A stretch of DNA of 64,000 nucleotides from contig NW_026912154.1 in the NCBI RefSeq assembly GCF_963662255.1, positions 62,001-126,000 of the forward strand, given 5' to 3'. This document shows, in pieces, positions 1 through 10,639 of this stretch; the first letter of the stretch is position 1; each line of letters starts with the position of its first letter. The stretch is from Cinclus cinclus (lineage: Eukaryota; Chordata; Aves; Passeriformes; Cinclidae). The notes under the pieces are model-generated. The model was not told the origin of the DNA. It worked only from the letters and a program-made list of their open reading frames with translations, and made no database searches. The position numbers were made by a program, and so were the translations under genes.

Positions 1-95
1 ATCTGATCCGCTGGTGTTTGTCCAAGCACCCCGCGGACAGGCCGCACCTGGAGCAGATCTTCAGGCACCCTTGGGTGCGGGGCGGGCGTTTCTGA
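1..95 (+). CDS. pim-1-like kinase copy 0, 3' end of last exon (partial)
   Basis: Only the end of exon 7 of the preceding copy is present. Position 1 is the second base of the His codon equivalent to residue 632, and the stop codon is at 93-95. The visible residues are the C-terminal end of the kinase fold, including the subdomain XI segment ADRP with its invariant Arg, then a short tail ending in GGRF. They match the later copies. The rest of the gene lies before the window. Confidence 0.9.
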   Translation, partial: LIRWCLSKHPADRPHLEQIFRHPWVRGGRF

Positions 96-151
96 TGCCT
101 TGCCGCAGCCTCTGCAGCACCCAGCGACCACGTCCCACGCAGGAGCCCAAC

Positions 152-157
152 AATAAA
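152..157 (+). promoter_or_regulatory. Poly(A) signal of copy 0
   Basis: AATAAA begins 57 nt after the stop codon and is followed about 30 nt later by a GT-rich stretch (around 190-200) suitable as a downstream element. The 3' UTR would be only about 80 nt. Confidence 0.85.
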
Positions 158-1910
158 ACACCCACCAACCCACTGCGGGCTGTCCAGTCTGGTCCTTGTC
201 AGCAGCTTCAGCTAAAGCAAGCTCTTGGGAAAAGGGGGAATCCCGGTGCTCCCTTCAGCCTTCTTTCTTCAAGCTTTCCAGCCTTTCCTTCGGCACGGTA
301 ACTTTGTGTCTTCCAGCACAGGCCCTCCTACATGGGAGGAGGGGCTTGAAGGGGCCAAGAAAGGCAACACTGAAACAACAGCTCTCCTTTCAAGGGCATG
401 GGGCTGCTTGGTGACTCCCGAAGTGAGACAAGGCAGGGCTCTGTGTGCATCCCAAGGGCCAGCGGGTGGCAGGGGCCCACACCTTGCTCTGCTCCCAAAG
501 CTGGGAGAAGGACCAGAAGCACCAAAACGTCAATTCCTGTTGGGCCCTGCTGAACTCTTCCTCTTTCTTTCCCTCCAATGGCCAGCAGGCAAATGCCAGG
601 GGCCAGGGGCCTCGTGGCAGACCCTTCCTCCTCCTCCTCCCCGGGGAGCCTCCTCACAGGAAGGGGGCGGCCCCCCAGAGCCCAGCACTCACCAGCTCAG
701 CCCCCCCTAGAGCCAGGCCGCCGCCTGAGCCCCACGTGCCCTGGGCCAAGTGGGCTTCGGCGGCCGTCCCGGCCACAGCGACAACCGAAGCATCGAGCTT
801 CACCCCTCTGACCGGAGGAAAAGGGCCAGCCAAACCTCAGCCCGGGGCACCAGGAGAGCAGACTTCACGCTGCAAGTTCCCCGGGGAAAATGGTTTTCAA
901 GGTGCTGGGCTCCATCTGCGCTGCTCACTCTTTATTGCCTTCGTGTGTAACTCTGAACTTGGGATGAAGTTCTCTTCACAGTTTGGTTAGACAAAACATT
1001 CAGTCCTTTTCCAGCCTGACAAGCAAGGACGTCGTTGCAGCTTCAGGCCCAAAAGCGTAAATAAGGGCCAACTGAAGAAAGCAATGTGGCAGGAAGGAAC
1101 TTCAGAACCTAAAGCTGAAATTGGACAATTCACCCCAATACTGAAAACGGACCCAAATTCATGAGAGTGAGAAAACCTGTGACCGGTCGTCCATCTTGCG
1201 TCCATCTAGGGTAGAGCCACGGCCGCAGCCTTGTAGTGCCCAAGGTGGATCCTTTGAAGGCCTTTTAGTAAACACCTCCTTGATTCCTTGAACACTGGCC
1301 GGCCTCTGTTCCAGGCGGCCTCTCCTAAGCATCGCCTTCCCGCTGGAAACCATTGCATTGCAGCCAGGGACACTGCAAAGTCCTTGAAGAGGGCAAGCCC
1401 GGCTCAGCAGAAAGCAAACCACCCCTGTCTGATCCACAGCATTCCCATCCGACACGCGCAACACGTGCCAGCTCGTGGGAAGAAAGAAACCTTATCGCAG
1501 TCAAAACCACAGCGGTGGGGGCACCATGTGCGCCCCTTGGCAAATGCTGGTTTATTTAGAGCAGAGGCACTGCAGAAGTCAGTGAGCTGCTAAGAAGAAA
1601 CTCTTGGTGGCCTCGACAGCCAGCGCAGGAGAGCTGCCCAGAGAAAGAGGAACTTCAGCTCCCTCTGTCTCTGGAGGATGTGCTCAGGCACAGAGCGGCG
1701 GGTGTTTCCAGTTGGGGATGCTGCAGCGTCCTGCGAGCCGTGGCCTTGACGCTGCTGGCACCAGCACTCCTCCTGATGTGCCGCTTGCTCCAGGGAGGGA
1801 CTCCTTGCAACGGGCTGAGCTGCCCTTCTTACTTGCAGGCTTCTTACTCGCCGCCTTTCTCCGGCCACCACGTGCATCTTCAGCCATGAGCCGGTTCTGC
1901 TGATCCCTGC
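158..1910. other. Intergenic spacer between copies 0 and 1
   Basis: I recognise no gene, RNA gene or transposon here. The spacer begins GC-rich, becomes more AT-rich around 900-1600, then returns to GC-rich promoter sequence. It holds a (TCC)5 tract at 626-640 and a 69-codon open frame at 1680-1889 with a hydrophobic segment (residues around 20-40). Its acceptor-like pyrimidine tract ends in AG at 1837-1838. Reversed AATAAA motifs near 932 and 1553 could be read on the other strand, but no minus-strand gene accompanies them. Spacers 0 and 1 share a T near 1061 (AAATAAG) where the later ones have AAACAAG. Confidence 0.6.
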
Positions 1911-2016
1911 GGCGGGCGGGGCTGTGACGGCACAAAGGGGGCTGAGTGCTGGCGTGAGGCAGGGCTGTGATGTCCTGGCCCCAGCACTGTGACATCACCG
2001 CGCCGGCGCTATATAA
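1911..2016 (+). promoter_or_regulatory. Promoter of copy 1: GC box, CRE-like inverted repeat, TATA box
   Basis: A consensus Sp1-type GC box (GGGCGGGGC) lies at 1914-1922. A perfect 8-bp inverted repeat, GTGATGTC (1967-1974) and GACATCAC (1991-1998), is separated by 16 nt. The right arm contains TGACATCA, one base from the palindromic CRE/AP-1-type site. TATATAA is at 2010-2016, so transcription should begin near 2040, with a 5' UTR of roughly 10-15 nt before the first ATG. Motifs are read directly; factor binding is inferred. A CRE close to a TATA box with a very short leader is typical of some germ-cell promoters. Confidence 0.65.
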
Positions 2017-2052
2017 GAGGGGCCGGCCCCCGCAGCTGCCAGTGCAGTCGCG

Positions 2053-5000
2053 ATGGGACGTGCCGGAGCCATGGGTGACGGTGACGTGCTGATGATTGCA
2101 CTTGTCCTGCTGCTGGCCGCTGTGGCTGCCTGCTGGGCCCTTGCCCACTGGCAACCACGTAGGCCTCGGTCCCGGACAGCAAAGAGGAGCAAGCGCCCCG
2201 GGGTCCGGCCCAGAGGCTCACGGAGGAAGCTGGGAGCCCCTGCGGCTCCCGGGTCCCGCAGGCCTCGGCCGACCCCCCGCAAGCGGCCATGTGCTCCCGC
2301 GAGCCCCCCGGGCAGCCCCTGCAGCTGCGGCCCCTTGGTGGCAGTGGCCCAGGAGCTGCAGGTTCTCATGCGGCAGCTCTGGGGTCGCAGGGGGACCCGT
2401 GCGCCGCTCTACTCTGGGATGTGGCAGGCGTTGTGGAAGGAGCTGGCGAAGCTGGTGAAGCGAGGCCACCTGCCCTGCTGTGGCTCCTTCGGCTCCTCAG
2501 GAAGCCTCCATCCCTTCCAGAGGCTTCTCTCCATCCCTGGGAGAGCCTCCAGCCCTGCAAGGATGGCACACCAGCGGACACCCTCCACGCACGCAGGGAC
2601 CTCAGGCTGTCAGAGACCCTCCATCTCCCAGCCAGGAGCCTCTGCTCTCTCTGACAGCCTCCATCCCTCGCAGAGGCTCAGTGAGACCTGTCAGCCTGCG
2701 GAAGGTGCAGAGCCCGTGGACAGGTCTCCCAGCTCCCTTGGACTGACGGGCACCAGCAACACGGGCCCAACCCTGCCCGCTGACGTGGCCAGGGAAAGCC
2801 CGGTAGTCCTGATGGGAGCCCAGTCCGAGCCAGGGGAGCCTTCCCAGGAGCAGCTGGCCGAGCAGCAAGCGTCCTGGAGGCAACAGTTGCCGGCCCACAG
2901 CTGCCAGGACGCTGTGGCCGTCGTGGCAGCCGGCAACAGCCCGAGCCTGGTGGTGGAGACGACCCTCGACACACCAAGGGGGTTCCTCCATCTCCAGGAA
3001 GCTGCCCCAGGACAGCCCTCGACCACCACCAAGGCCTCTCTAAGAGCAGGTGAGATCTGCCTGGGAGCTGTCTGAGGCTCCCGCGTGGCTCTTGAGGGGC
3101 ATCCCCCGGCCAGGCCACGGCCCCTGATGCCAAAGGCTTCAGAGGCTTCAAAAACCCTTGTCTGCTTTGCAGCTGCTCCTGGGACACCCCTGTGCAAAGC
3201 CTCGGGCTGTAGCCCCGGCCGCCCTGGGCAGCAGAGTGCCGCCCACGCCGCCGGGGACCGCGACGGTGCCGGCCTGCCCCGCTGCACGTCGGCCCCTGCA
3301 GCCGCCTCTGCGCACTGCTCTGCCCCAGCCGTGCCACTGCCCGGTGCGCAGCATGAAGCAGGTGAGAGCGAGGTGGCCCGCGGTGGTGCCGGCCCGCCTG
3401 ACTCGCGGGTGTTTGTGGGGGGCCCTGGGCGCAAGGCTGACGGCTCTCTCTTGGACGCAGGCCAAAAGAAGCGGCTGCAGGATCTGTACCAGCTGGCCCC
3501 GCCGCTGGGGAGCGGCAGCTTCGGCACCGTTTTCTCGGGCATCTGCCTCTCGGATGGGAGCCGGGTGAGTGGCCGTGACGGCCGGGCGTGGGAGCAGGGG
3601 CAGAGCTGGGGAGGGCCAGGGCTTGAGCTCAGGCCCCCTCTCTCGATGGCTTGCAGGTGGCCATCAAACACGTGGCCCGGGAGAGCGTCCTGCAGTGGGA
3701 TGTGCTGGTGCGTGAGCGGGGCCAGTGGGACGGGGCGGGGTGGGCAGGGATGAGCCCGGGGCCCCGACACAGGCAGGCGGGGGATGGCGCGGGGGAGCGG
3801 GCGTGGGCTCAGCGTGCGGTCCGGGGCACGGTGGGCCTGGGCGTGCCAGAGACCGGTGGTGGGGCCGGGCAGCGGGCACCTCCCCAGCATCCCCTGCGGC
3901 TCGGCAGGAAGCCCAAGCACCAGGGAGGCTGCCCGGGGTGGGGGGCACTGGGGCATCCCAGGCAGGGTCAGCGCAGCCCTGTGCAGGGCAGCATGCGGCC
4001 TGCTGGAGACATTGTCTCCTCCTCACAGCCCGACGGCAGGCTTGTTCCAATGGAGATCGTGCTGATGGAGAAGGTGGGCTCTGGCTGCTGCTGCATCATC
4101 CAGCTCCTCGACTGGTTTGAGCTGCCTCACAGCTTCCTGCTGGTGATGGAGCGTCCGGAGCCATCGCAGGATCTCCTGCAGTTCCTGCGGGAGCAGGAGT
4201 TCCTGTGCGAGGAGATGGCGCGCTGGCTTTTCCGCCAGGTGCTGGAGGCCGTGCGGCACTGCACCGCCTGCGGCGTCCTGCACCGCGACATCAAGCCAGA
4301 GAACCTCCTCGTGGACCCAGAGAGTGGCGACCTGAAGCTCATCGACTTCGGTTGCGGCACCTTCCTCCAGGAGCGGGCCTTCACACGATTTGCCGGTGAG
4401 CCCGCAGCCCGAGCCCCGCTCCCGGTGCCGGGCACCGCACGGCCCCGTTCCCTCCTGGGTCTTTGGCACGGGGCAGATGCTGTGCCCCAGGAGCCGGCTG
4501 CCGGCCCTGCCGACGGGGTCGGGGGGGGGCGGGGGGCGCGCTGCAAAAGCCGGGCCCCAGCCCCTCGGCTGGCCCGGCCCGCAAGGGGGTGGGCTGCTCC
4601 GCTGGCCTTCTTTGCCTTGCAGAAGGGTTTCTTGGCTTTGGCCAGTCACTTGGGGGACGTGGGGTGGCCCCAGGGGGAGGTCGGGGTCGGCGGCGCAGCC
4701 CCTGCCCTCAGCCAGGAGGCTGGCGCCAGGCTCTGCAAGGCGGCGGCCTGCGCCTGGACAGCACCGCCTTTCTCCCCTAGGAACACGCGCGTACAGCCCG
4801 CCCGAGTGGATCGCCCTCGGCTGCTACCAGGGCCGTTCGGCGACCATCTGGTCCCTGGGCGTGCTGCTGTACGAAATGGTCTGCGGGTGCCTCCCCTTCT
4901 GGGACGACTGTGATATCGTGTCGGGGCAGCTCTTCTTTGAACACCCGATCTCTCCAGGTTGGTATCCGGCCTTGAGAAGGCAGGCCGCGGCAGGCGGCCC

Positions 5001-5336
5001 GGCGTGGCCCTCGCGCAGCTGGGCGCGACGTCCACGCGCCCCGCAGGGCCGGCCGCAGGAGGCGGCCCGTGCCGACGGGTTTCGTCGCGGCACGCGTGGC
5101 CCAAGGAGGCGGCCGTGTCCTGCCGTGCCGCTCTCCCGCACGGGGCAGAGCGGGTCGGGTCCCGCGGGTGCCGGGGGCAGCCGGGCAGGGCCCTTCTGCC
5201 GCTGACCGGCGCTTTCTGGCTTCTCTCCCCAGAGTGCAAACATCTGATCCGCTGGTGTTTGTCCAAGCACCCCGCGGACAGGCCGCACCTGGAGCAGATC
5301 TTCAGGCACCCTTGGGTGCGGGGCGGGCGTTTCTGA
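2053..5336 (+). CDS. Pim-1-like serine/threonine kinase with N-terminal membrane-anchor extension, copy 1 (7 exons)
   Basis: Exons: 2053-3049, 3173-3361, 3461-3564, 3657-3707, 4029-4395, 4781-4957, 5233-5336; all introns are GT-AG and the product is 662 aa. Residues 12-33 are a hydrophobic helix after an acidic N-terminus; residues 36-60 are Arg/Lys/Pro-rich, so the positive-inside rule puts the kinase in the cytosol. Residues 61-395 are Ser/Pro/Ala-rich without a known domain. The kinase domain shows the glycine loop GSGSFG (412-417), VAIK Lys434, helix-C Glu456, the PIM hinge ERPEP (488-492), HRD 532-534, DFG 553-555 and PPEW 576-579. Lys-Glu, Glu-Asp and Asp-Asp gaps of 22, 78 and 19 match PIM1. 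PIM kinases are constitutively active and usually cytosolic or nuclear. Met7 is a second possible start with a good Kozak context. Copy-specific: Ala408 where every other copy has Gly. Introns 4 (321 nt) and 5 (385 nt) hold nothing recognisable beyond a poly-G tract. Confidence 0.88.
2503..2678 (+). repeat. Degenerate internal repeat within exon 1 of copy 1
   Basis: A 23-nt segment at 2503-2525 recurs at 2656-2678 with two mismatches, 153 nt (51 codons) apart and in frame. It encodes SLHPFQRL (residues 151-158) and SLHPSQRL (202-209). Weaker CTCCATC matches lie between them. Corresponding repeats are present in the other copies. This suggests the Ser/Pro-rich part of the extension grew by internal duplication. 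Confidence 0.6.
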
Positions 5337-5392
5337 TGCCTTGCCGCAGCCTCTGCAGCACCCAGCGACCACGTCCCACGCAGGAGCCCAAC

Positions 5393-5398
5393 AATAAA
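5393..5398 (+). promoter_or_regulatory. Poly(A) signal of copy 1
   Basis: AATAAA 57 nt after the stop codon, preceded by GAGCCCAAC as in copy 0; copies 2-12 read GAGCCAAAC. Confidence 0.85.
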
Positions 5399-7151
5399 AC
5401 ACCCACCAACCCACTGCGGGCTGTCCAGTCTGGTCCTTGTCAGCAGCTTCAGCTAAAGCAAGCTCTTGGGAAAAGGGGGAATCCCGGTGCTCCCTTCAGC
5501 CTTCTTTCTTCAAGCTTTCCAGCCTTTCCTTCGGCACGGTAACTTTGTGTCTTCCAGCACAGGCCCTCCTACATGGGAGGAGGGGCTTGAAGGGGCCAAG
5601 AAAGGCAACACTGAAACAACAGCTCTCCTTTCAAGGGCATGGGGCTGCTTGGTGACTCCCGAAGTGAGACAAGGCAGGGCTCTGTGTGCATCCCAAGGGC
5701 CAGCGGGTGGCAGGGGCCCACACCTTGCTCTGCTCCCAAAGCTGGGAGAAGGACCAGAAGCACCAAAACGTCAATTCCTGTTGGGCCCTGCTGAACTCTT
5801 CCTCTTTCTTTCCCTCCAATGGCCAGCAGGCAAATGCCAGGGGCCAGGGGCCTCGTGGCAGACCCTTCCTCCTCCTCCTCCCCGGGGAGCCTCCTCACAG
5901 GAAGGGGGCGGCCCCCCAGAGCCCAGCACTCACCAGCTCAGCCCCCCCTAGAGCCAGGCCGCCGCCTGAGCCCCACGTGCCCTGGGCCAAGTGGGCTTCG
6001 GCGGCCGTCCCGGCCACAGCGACAACCGAAGCATCGAGCTTCACCCCTCTGACCGGAGGAAAAGGGCCAGCCAAACCTCAGCCCGGGGCACCAGGAGAGC
6101 AGACTTCACGCTGCAAGTTCCCCGGGGAAAATGGTTTTCAAGGTGCTGGGCTCCATCTGCGCTGCTCACTCTTTATTGCCTTCGTGTGTAACTCTGAACT
6201 TGGGATGAAGTTCTCTTCACAGTTTGGTTAGACAAAACATTCAGTCCTTTTCCAGCCTGACAAGCAAGGACGTCGTTGCAGCTTCAGGCCCAAAAGCGTA
6301 AATAAGGGCCAACTGAAGAAAGCAATGTGGCAGGAAGGAACTTCAGAACCTAAAGCTGAAATTGGACAATTCACCCCAATACTGAAAACGGACCCAAATT
6401 CATGAGAGTGAGAAAACCTGTGACCGGTCGTCCATCTTGCGTCCATCTAGGGTAGAGCCACGGCCGCAGCCTTGTAGTGCCCAAGGTGGATCCTTTGAAG
6501 GCCTTTTAGTAAACACCTCCTTGATTCCTTGAACACTGGCCGGCCTCTGTTCCAGGCGGCCTCTCCTAAGCATCGCCTTCCCGCTGGAAACCATTGCATT
6601 GCAGCCAGGGACACTGCAAAGTCCTTGAAGAGGGCAAGCCCGGCTCAGCAGAAAGCAAACCACCCCTGTCTGATCCACAGCATTCCCATCCGACACGCGC
6701 AACACGTGCCAGCTCGTGGGAAGAAAGAAACCTTATCGCAGTCAAAACCACAGCGGTGGGGGCACCATGTGCGCCCCTTGGCAAATGCTGGTTTATTTAG
6801 AGCAGAGGCACTGCAGAAGTCAGTGAGCTGCTAAGAAGAAACTCTTGGTGGCCTCGACAGCCAGCGCAGGAGAGCTGCCCAGAGAAAGAGGAACTTCAGC
6901 TCCCTCTGTCTCTGGAGGATGTGCTCAGGCACAGAGCGGCGGGTGTTTCCAGTTGGGGATGCTGCAGCGTCCTGCGAGCCGTGGCCTTGACGCTGCTGGC
7001 ACCAGCACTCCTCCTGATGTGCCGCTTGCTCCAGGGAGGGACTCCTTGCAACGGGCTGAGCTGCCCTTCTTACTTGCAGGCTTCTTACTCGCCGCCTTTC
7101 TCCGGCCACCACGTGCATCTTCAGCCATGAGCCGGTTCTGCTGATCCCTGC
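5399..7151. other. Intergenic spacer between copies 1 and 2
   Basis: Nearly identical to the first spacer, including the AAATAAG variant and the (TCC)5 tract, so units 0 and 1 look like the most recent duplicates at this end. The hydrophobic 69-codon frame is at 6921-7130. No gene is recognised. Confidence 0.6.
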
Positions 7152-7257
7152 GGCGGGCGGGGCTGTGACGGCACAAAGGGGGCTGAGTGCTGGCGTGAGG
7201 CAGGGCTGTGATGTCCTGGCCCCAGCACTGTGACATCACCGCGCCGGCGCTATATAA
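7152..7257 (+). promoter_or_regulatory. Promoter of copy 2
   Basis: GC box 7155-7163, inverted-repeat arms 7208-7215 and 7232-7239, TATATAA 7251-7257. I see no difference from copy 1. Confidence 0.65.
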
Positions 7258-7293
7258 GAGGGGCCGGCCCCCGCAGCTGCCAGTGCAGTCGCG

Positions 7294-10200
7294 ATGGGAC
7301 GTGCCGGAGCCATGGGTGACGGTGACGTGCTGATGATTGCACTTGTCCTGCTGCTGGCCGCTGTGGCTGCCTGCTGGGCCCTTGCCCACTGGCAACCACG
7401 TAGGCCTCGGTCCCGGACAGCAAAGAGGAGCAAGCGCCCCGGGGTCCGGCCCAGAGGCTCACGGAGGAAGCTGGGAGCCCCTGCGGCTCCCGGGTCCCGC
7501 AGGCCTCGGCCGACCCCCCGCAAGCGGCCATGTGCTCCCGCGAGCCCCCCGGGCAGCCCCTGCAGCTGCGGCCCCTTGGTGGCAGTGGCCCAGGAGCTGC
7601 AGGTTCTCATGCGGCAGCTCTGGGGTCGCAGGGGGACCCGTGCGCCGCTCTACTCTGGGATGTGGCAGGCGTTGTGGAAGGAGCTGGCGAAGCTGGTGAA
7701 GCGAGGCCACCTGCCCTGCTGTGGCTCCTTCGGCTCCTCAGGAAGCCTCCATCCCTTCCAGAGGCTTCTCTCCATCCCTGGGAGAGCCTCCAGCCCTGCA
7801 AGGATGGCACACCAGCGGACACCCTCCACGCACGCAGGGACCTCAGGCTGTCAGAGACCCTCCATCTCCCAGCCAGGAGCCTCTGCTCTCTCTGACAGCC
7901 TCCATCCCTCGCAGAGGCTCAGTGAGACCTGTCAGCCTGCGGAAGGTGCAGAGCCCGTGGACAGGTCTCCCAGCTCCCTTGGACTGACGGGCACCAGCAA
8001 CACGGGCCCAACCCTGCCCGCTGACGTGGCCAGGGAAAGCCCGGTAGTCCTGATGGGAGCCCAGTCCGAGCCAGGGGAGCCTTCCCAGGAGCAGCTGGCC
8101 GAGCAGCAAGCGTCCTGGAGGCAACAGTTGCCGGCCCACAGCTGCCAGGACGCTGTGGCCGTCGTGGCAGCCGGCAACAGCCCGAGCCTGGTGGTGGAGA
8201 CGACCCTCGACACACCAAGGGGGTTCCTCCATCTCCAGGAAGCTGCCCCAGGACAGCCCTCGACCACCACCAAGGCCTCTCTAAGAGCAGGTGAGATCTG
8301 CCTGGGAGCTGTCTGAGGCTCCCGCGTGGCTCTTGAGGGGCATCCCCCGGCCAGGCCACGGCCCCTGATGCCAAAGGCTTCAGAGGCTTCAAAAACCCTT
8401 GTCTGCTTTGCAGCTGCTCCTGGGACACCCCTGTGCAAAGCCTCGGGCTGTAGCCCCGGCCGCCCTGGGCAGCAGAGTGCCGCCCACGCCGCCGGGGACC
8501 GCGACGGTGCCGGCCTGCCCCGCTGCACGTCGGCCCCTGCAGCCGCCTCTGCGCACTGCTCTGCCCCAGCCGTGCCACTGCCCGGTGCGCAGCATGAAGC
8601 AGGTGAGAGCGAGGTGGCCCGCGGTGGTGCCGGCCCGCCTGACTCGCGGGTGTTTGTGGGGGGCCCTGGGCGCAAGGCTGACGGCTCTCTCTTGGACGCA
8701 GGCCAAAAGAAGCGGCTGCAGGATCTGTACCAGCTGGGCCCGCCGCTGGGGAGCGGCAGCTTCGGCACCGTTTTCTCGGGCATCTGCCTCTTGGATGGGA
8801 GCCGGGTGAGTGGCCGTGACGGCCGGGCGTGGGAGCAGGGGCAGAGCTGGGGAGGGCCAGGGCTTGAGCTCAGGCCCCCTCTCTCGATGGCTTGCAGGTG
8901 GCCATCAAACACATGGCCCGGGAGAGCGTCCTGCAGTGGGATGTGCTGGTGCGTGAGCGGGGCCAGTGGGACGGGGCGGGGTGGGCAGGGATGAGCCCGG
9001 GGCCCCGACACAGGCAGGCGGGGGATGGCGCGGGGGAGCGGGCGTGGGCTCAGCGTGCGGTCCGGGGCACGGTGGGCCTGGGCGTGCCAGAGACCGGTGG
9101 TGGGGCCGGGCAGCGGGCACCTCCCCAGCATCCCCTGCGGCTCGGCAGGAAGCCCAAGCACCAGGGAGGCTGCCCGGGCTGGGGGGCACTGGGGCATCCC
9201 AGGCAGGGTCAGCGCAGCCCTGTGCAGGGCAGCATGCGGCCTGCTGGAGACATTGTCTCCTCCTCACAGCCCGACGGCAGGCTTGTTCCAATGGAGATCG
9301 TGCTGATGGAGAAGGTGGGCTCTGGCTGCTGCTGCATCATCCAGCTCCTCGACTGGTTTGAGCTGCCTCACAGCTTCCTGCTGGTGATGGAGCGTCCGGA
9401 GCCATCGCAGGATCTCCTGCAGTTCCTGCGGGAGCAGGAGTTCCTGTGCGAGGAGATGGCGCGCTGGCTTTTCTGCCAGGTGCTGGAGGCCGTGCGGCAC
9501 TGCACCGCCTGCGGCGTCCTGCACCGCGACATCAAGCCAGAGAACCTCCTCGTGGACCCAGAGAGTGGCGACCTGAAGCTCATCGACTTCGGTTGCGGCA
9601 CCTTCCTCCAGGAGCGGGCCTTCACACGATTTGCCGGTGAGCCCGCAGCCCGAGCCCCGCTCCCGGTGCCGGGCACCGCACGGCCCCGTTCCCTCCTGGG
9701 TCTTTGGCACGGGGCAGATGCTGTGCCCCAGGAGCCGGCTGCCGGCCCTGCCGACGGGGTCGGGGGGGGGGCGGGGGGCGCGCTGCAAAAGCCGGGCCCC
9801 AGCCCCTCGGCTGGCCCGGCCCGCAAGGGGGTGGGCTGCTCCGCTGGCCTTCTTTGCCTTGCAGAAGGGTTTCTTGGCTTTGGCCAGTCACTTGGGGGAC
9901 GTGGGGTGGCCCCAGGGGGAGGTCGGGGTCGGCGGCGCAGCCCCTGCCCTCAGCCAGGAGGCTGGCGCCAGGCTCTGCAAGGCGGCGGCCTGCGCCTGGA
10001 CAGCACCGCCTTTCTCCCCTAGGAACACGCGCGTACAGCCCGCCCGAGTGGATCGCCCTCGGCTGCTACCAGGGCCGTTCGGCGACCATCTGGTCCCTGG
10101 GCGTGCTGCTGTACGAAATGGTCTGCGGGTGCCTCCCCTTCTGGGACGACTGTGATATCGTGTCGGGGCAGCTCTTCTTTGAACACCCGATCTCTCCAGG

Positions 10201-10577
10201 TTGGTATCCGGCCTCGAGAAGGCAGGCCGCGGCAGGCGGCCCGGCGTGGCCCTCGCGCAGCTGGGCGCGACGTCCACGCGCCCCGCAGGGCCGGCCGCAG
10301 GAGGCGGCCCGTGCCGGCGGGGTCGGCGCGGCACGCGTGGCCCAAGGAGGCGGCCGTGTCCTGCCGTGCCGCTCTCCCGCACGGGGCAGAGCGGGTCGGG
10401 TCCCGCGGGTGCCGGGGGCAGCCGGGCAGGGCCCTTCTGCCGCTGACCGGTGCTTTCTGGCTTCTCTCCCCAGAGTGCAAACATCTGATCCGCTGGTGTT
10501 TGTCCAAGCACCCCGCGGACAGGCCGCACCTGGAGCAGATCTTCAGGCACCCTTGGGTGCGGGGCGGGCGTTTCTGA
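7294..10577 (+). CDS. Pim-1-like kinase, copy 2 (7 exons)
   Basis: Exons: 7294-8290, 8414-8602, 8702-8805, 8898-8948, 9270-9636, 10023-10199, 10474-10577. The exon 1 product is identical to copy 1, including Ala289, which only these two copies have. Kinase-domain changes are Ser426Leu just before the VAIK strand, Val436Met two residues after the ATP-binding Lys434, and Arg516Cys in the helix before the catalytic loop (codon 9474-9476). Catalytic residues Lys434, Glu456, Asp534 and Asp553 are kept. Val436Met and Arg516Cys look like CpG transitions. The poly-G run in intron 5 is 10 G. Intron 6 carries the one-base-shorter variant (GGGGTCGGCG type) shared with copies 9 and 10. Confidence 0.87.
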
Positions 10578-10633
10578 TGCCTTGCCGCAGCCTCTGCAGC
10601 ACCCAGCGACCACGTCCCACGCAGGAGCCAAAC

Positions 10634-10639
10634 AATAAA
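10634..10639 (+). promoter_or_regulatory. Poly(A) signal of copy 2
   Basis: AATAAA 57 nt after the stop codon. Confidence 0.85.

Noticed and set aside
626..640. CRISPR-like or other short regular repeats
   Set aside because: Only a simple (TCC)4-5 tract is present; the sequence is eukaryotic and no spacer-repeat pattern exists.
158..1910. A transposable element, tRNA or other RNA gene in the spacer
   Set aside because: I found no terminal repeats, target-site duplications, reverse-transcriptase frame, tRNA-like fold or poly-A tail. A repeat-library search would settle it.
4396..4780. An extra exon inside intron 5, suggested by the TTTGCCTTGCAG acceptor near 4621
   Set aside because: Joining exon 5 directly to 4781 restores the PIM sequence [12 protein letters not shown] with no gap; an inserted exon would break the activation segment.
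2053..5336. Retrocopies of a PIM mRNA
   Set aside because: Every unit keeps six introns with consensus splice sites, a promoter and intergenic sequence, so duplication was at DNA level.
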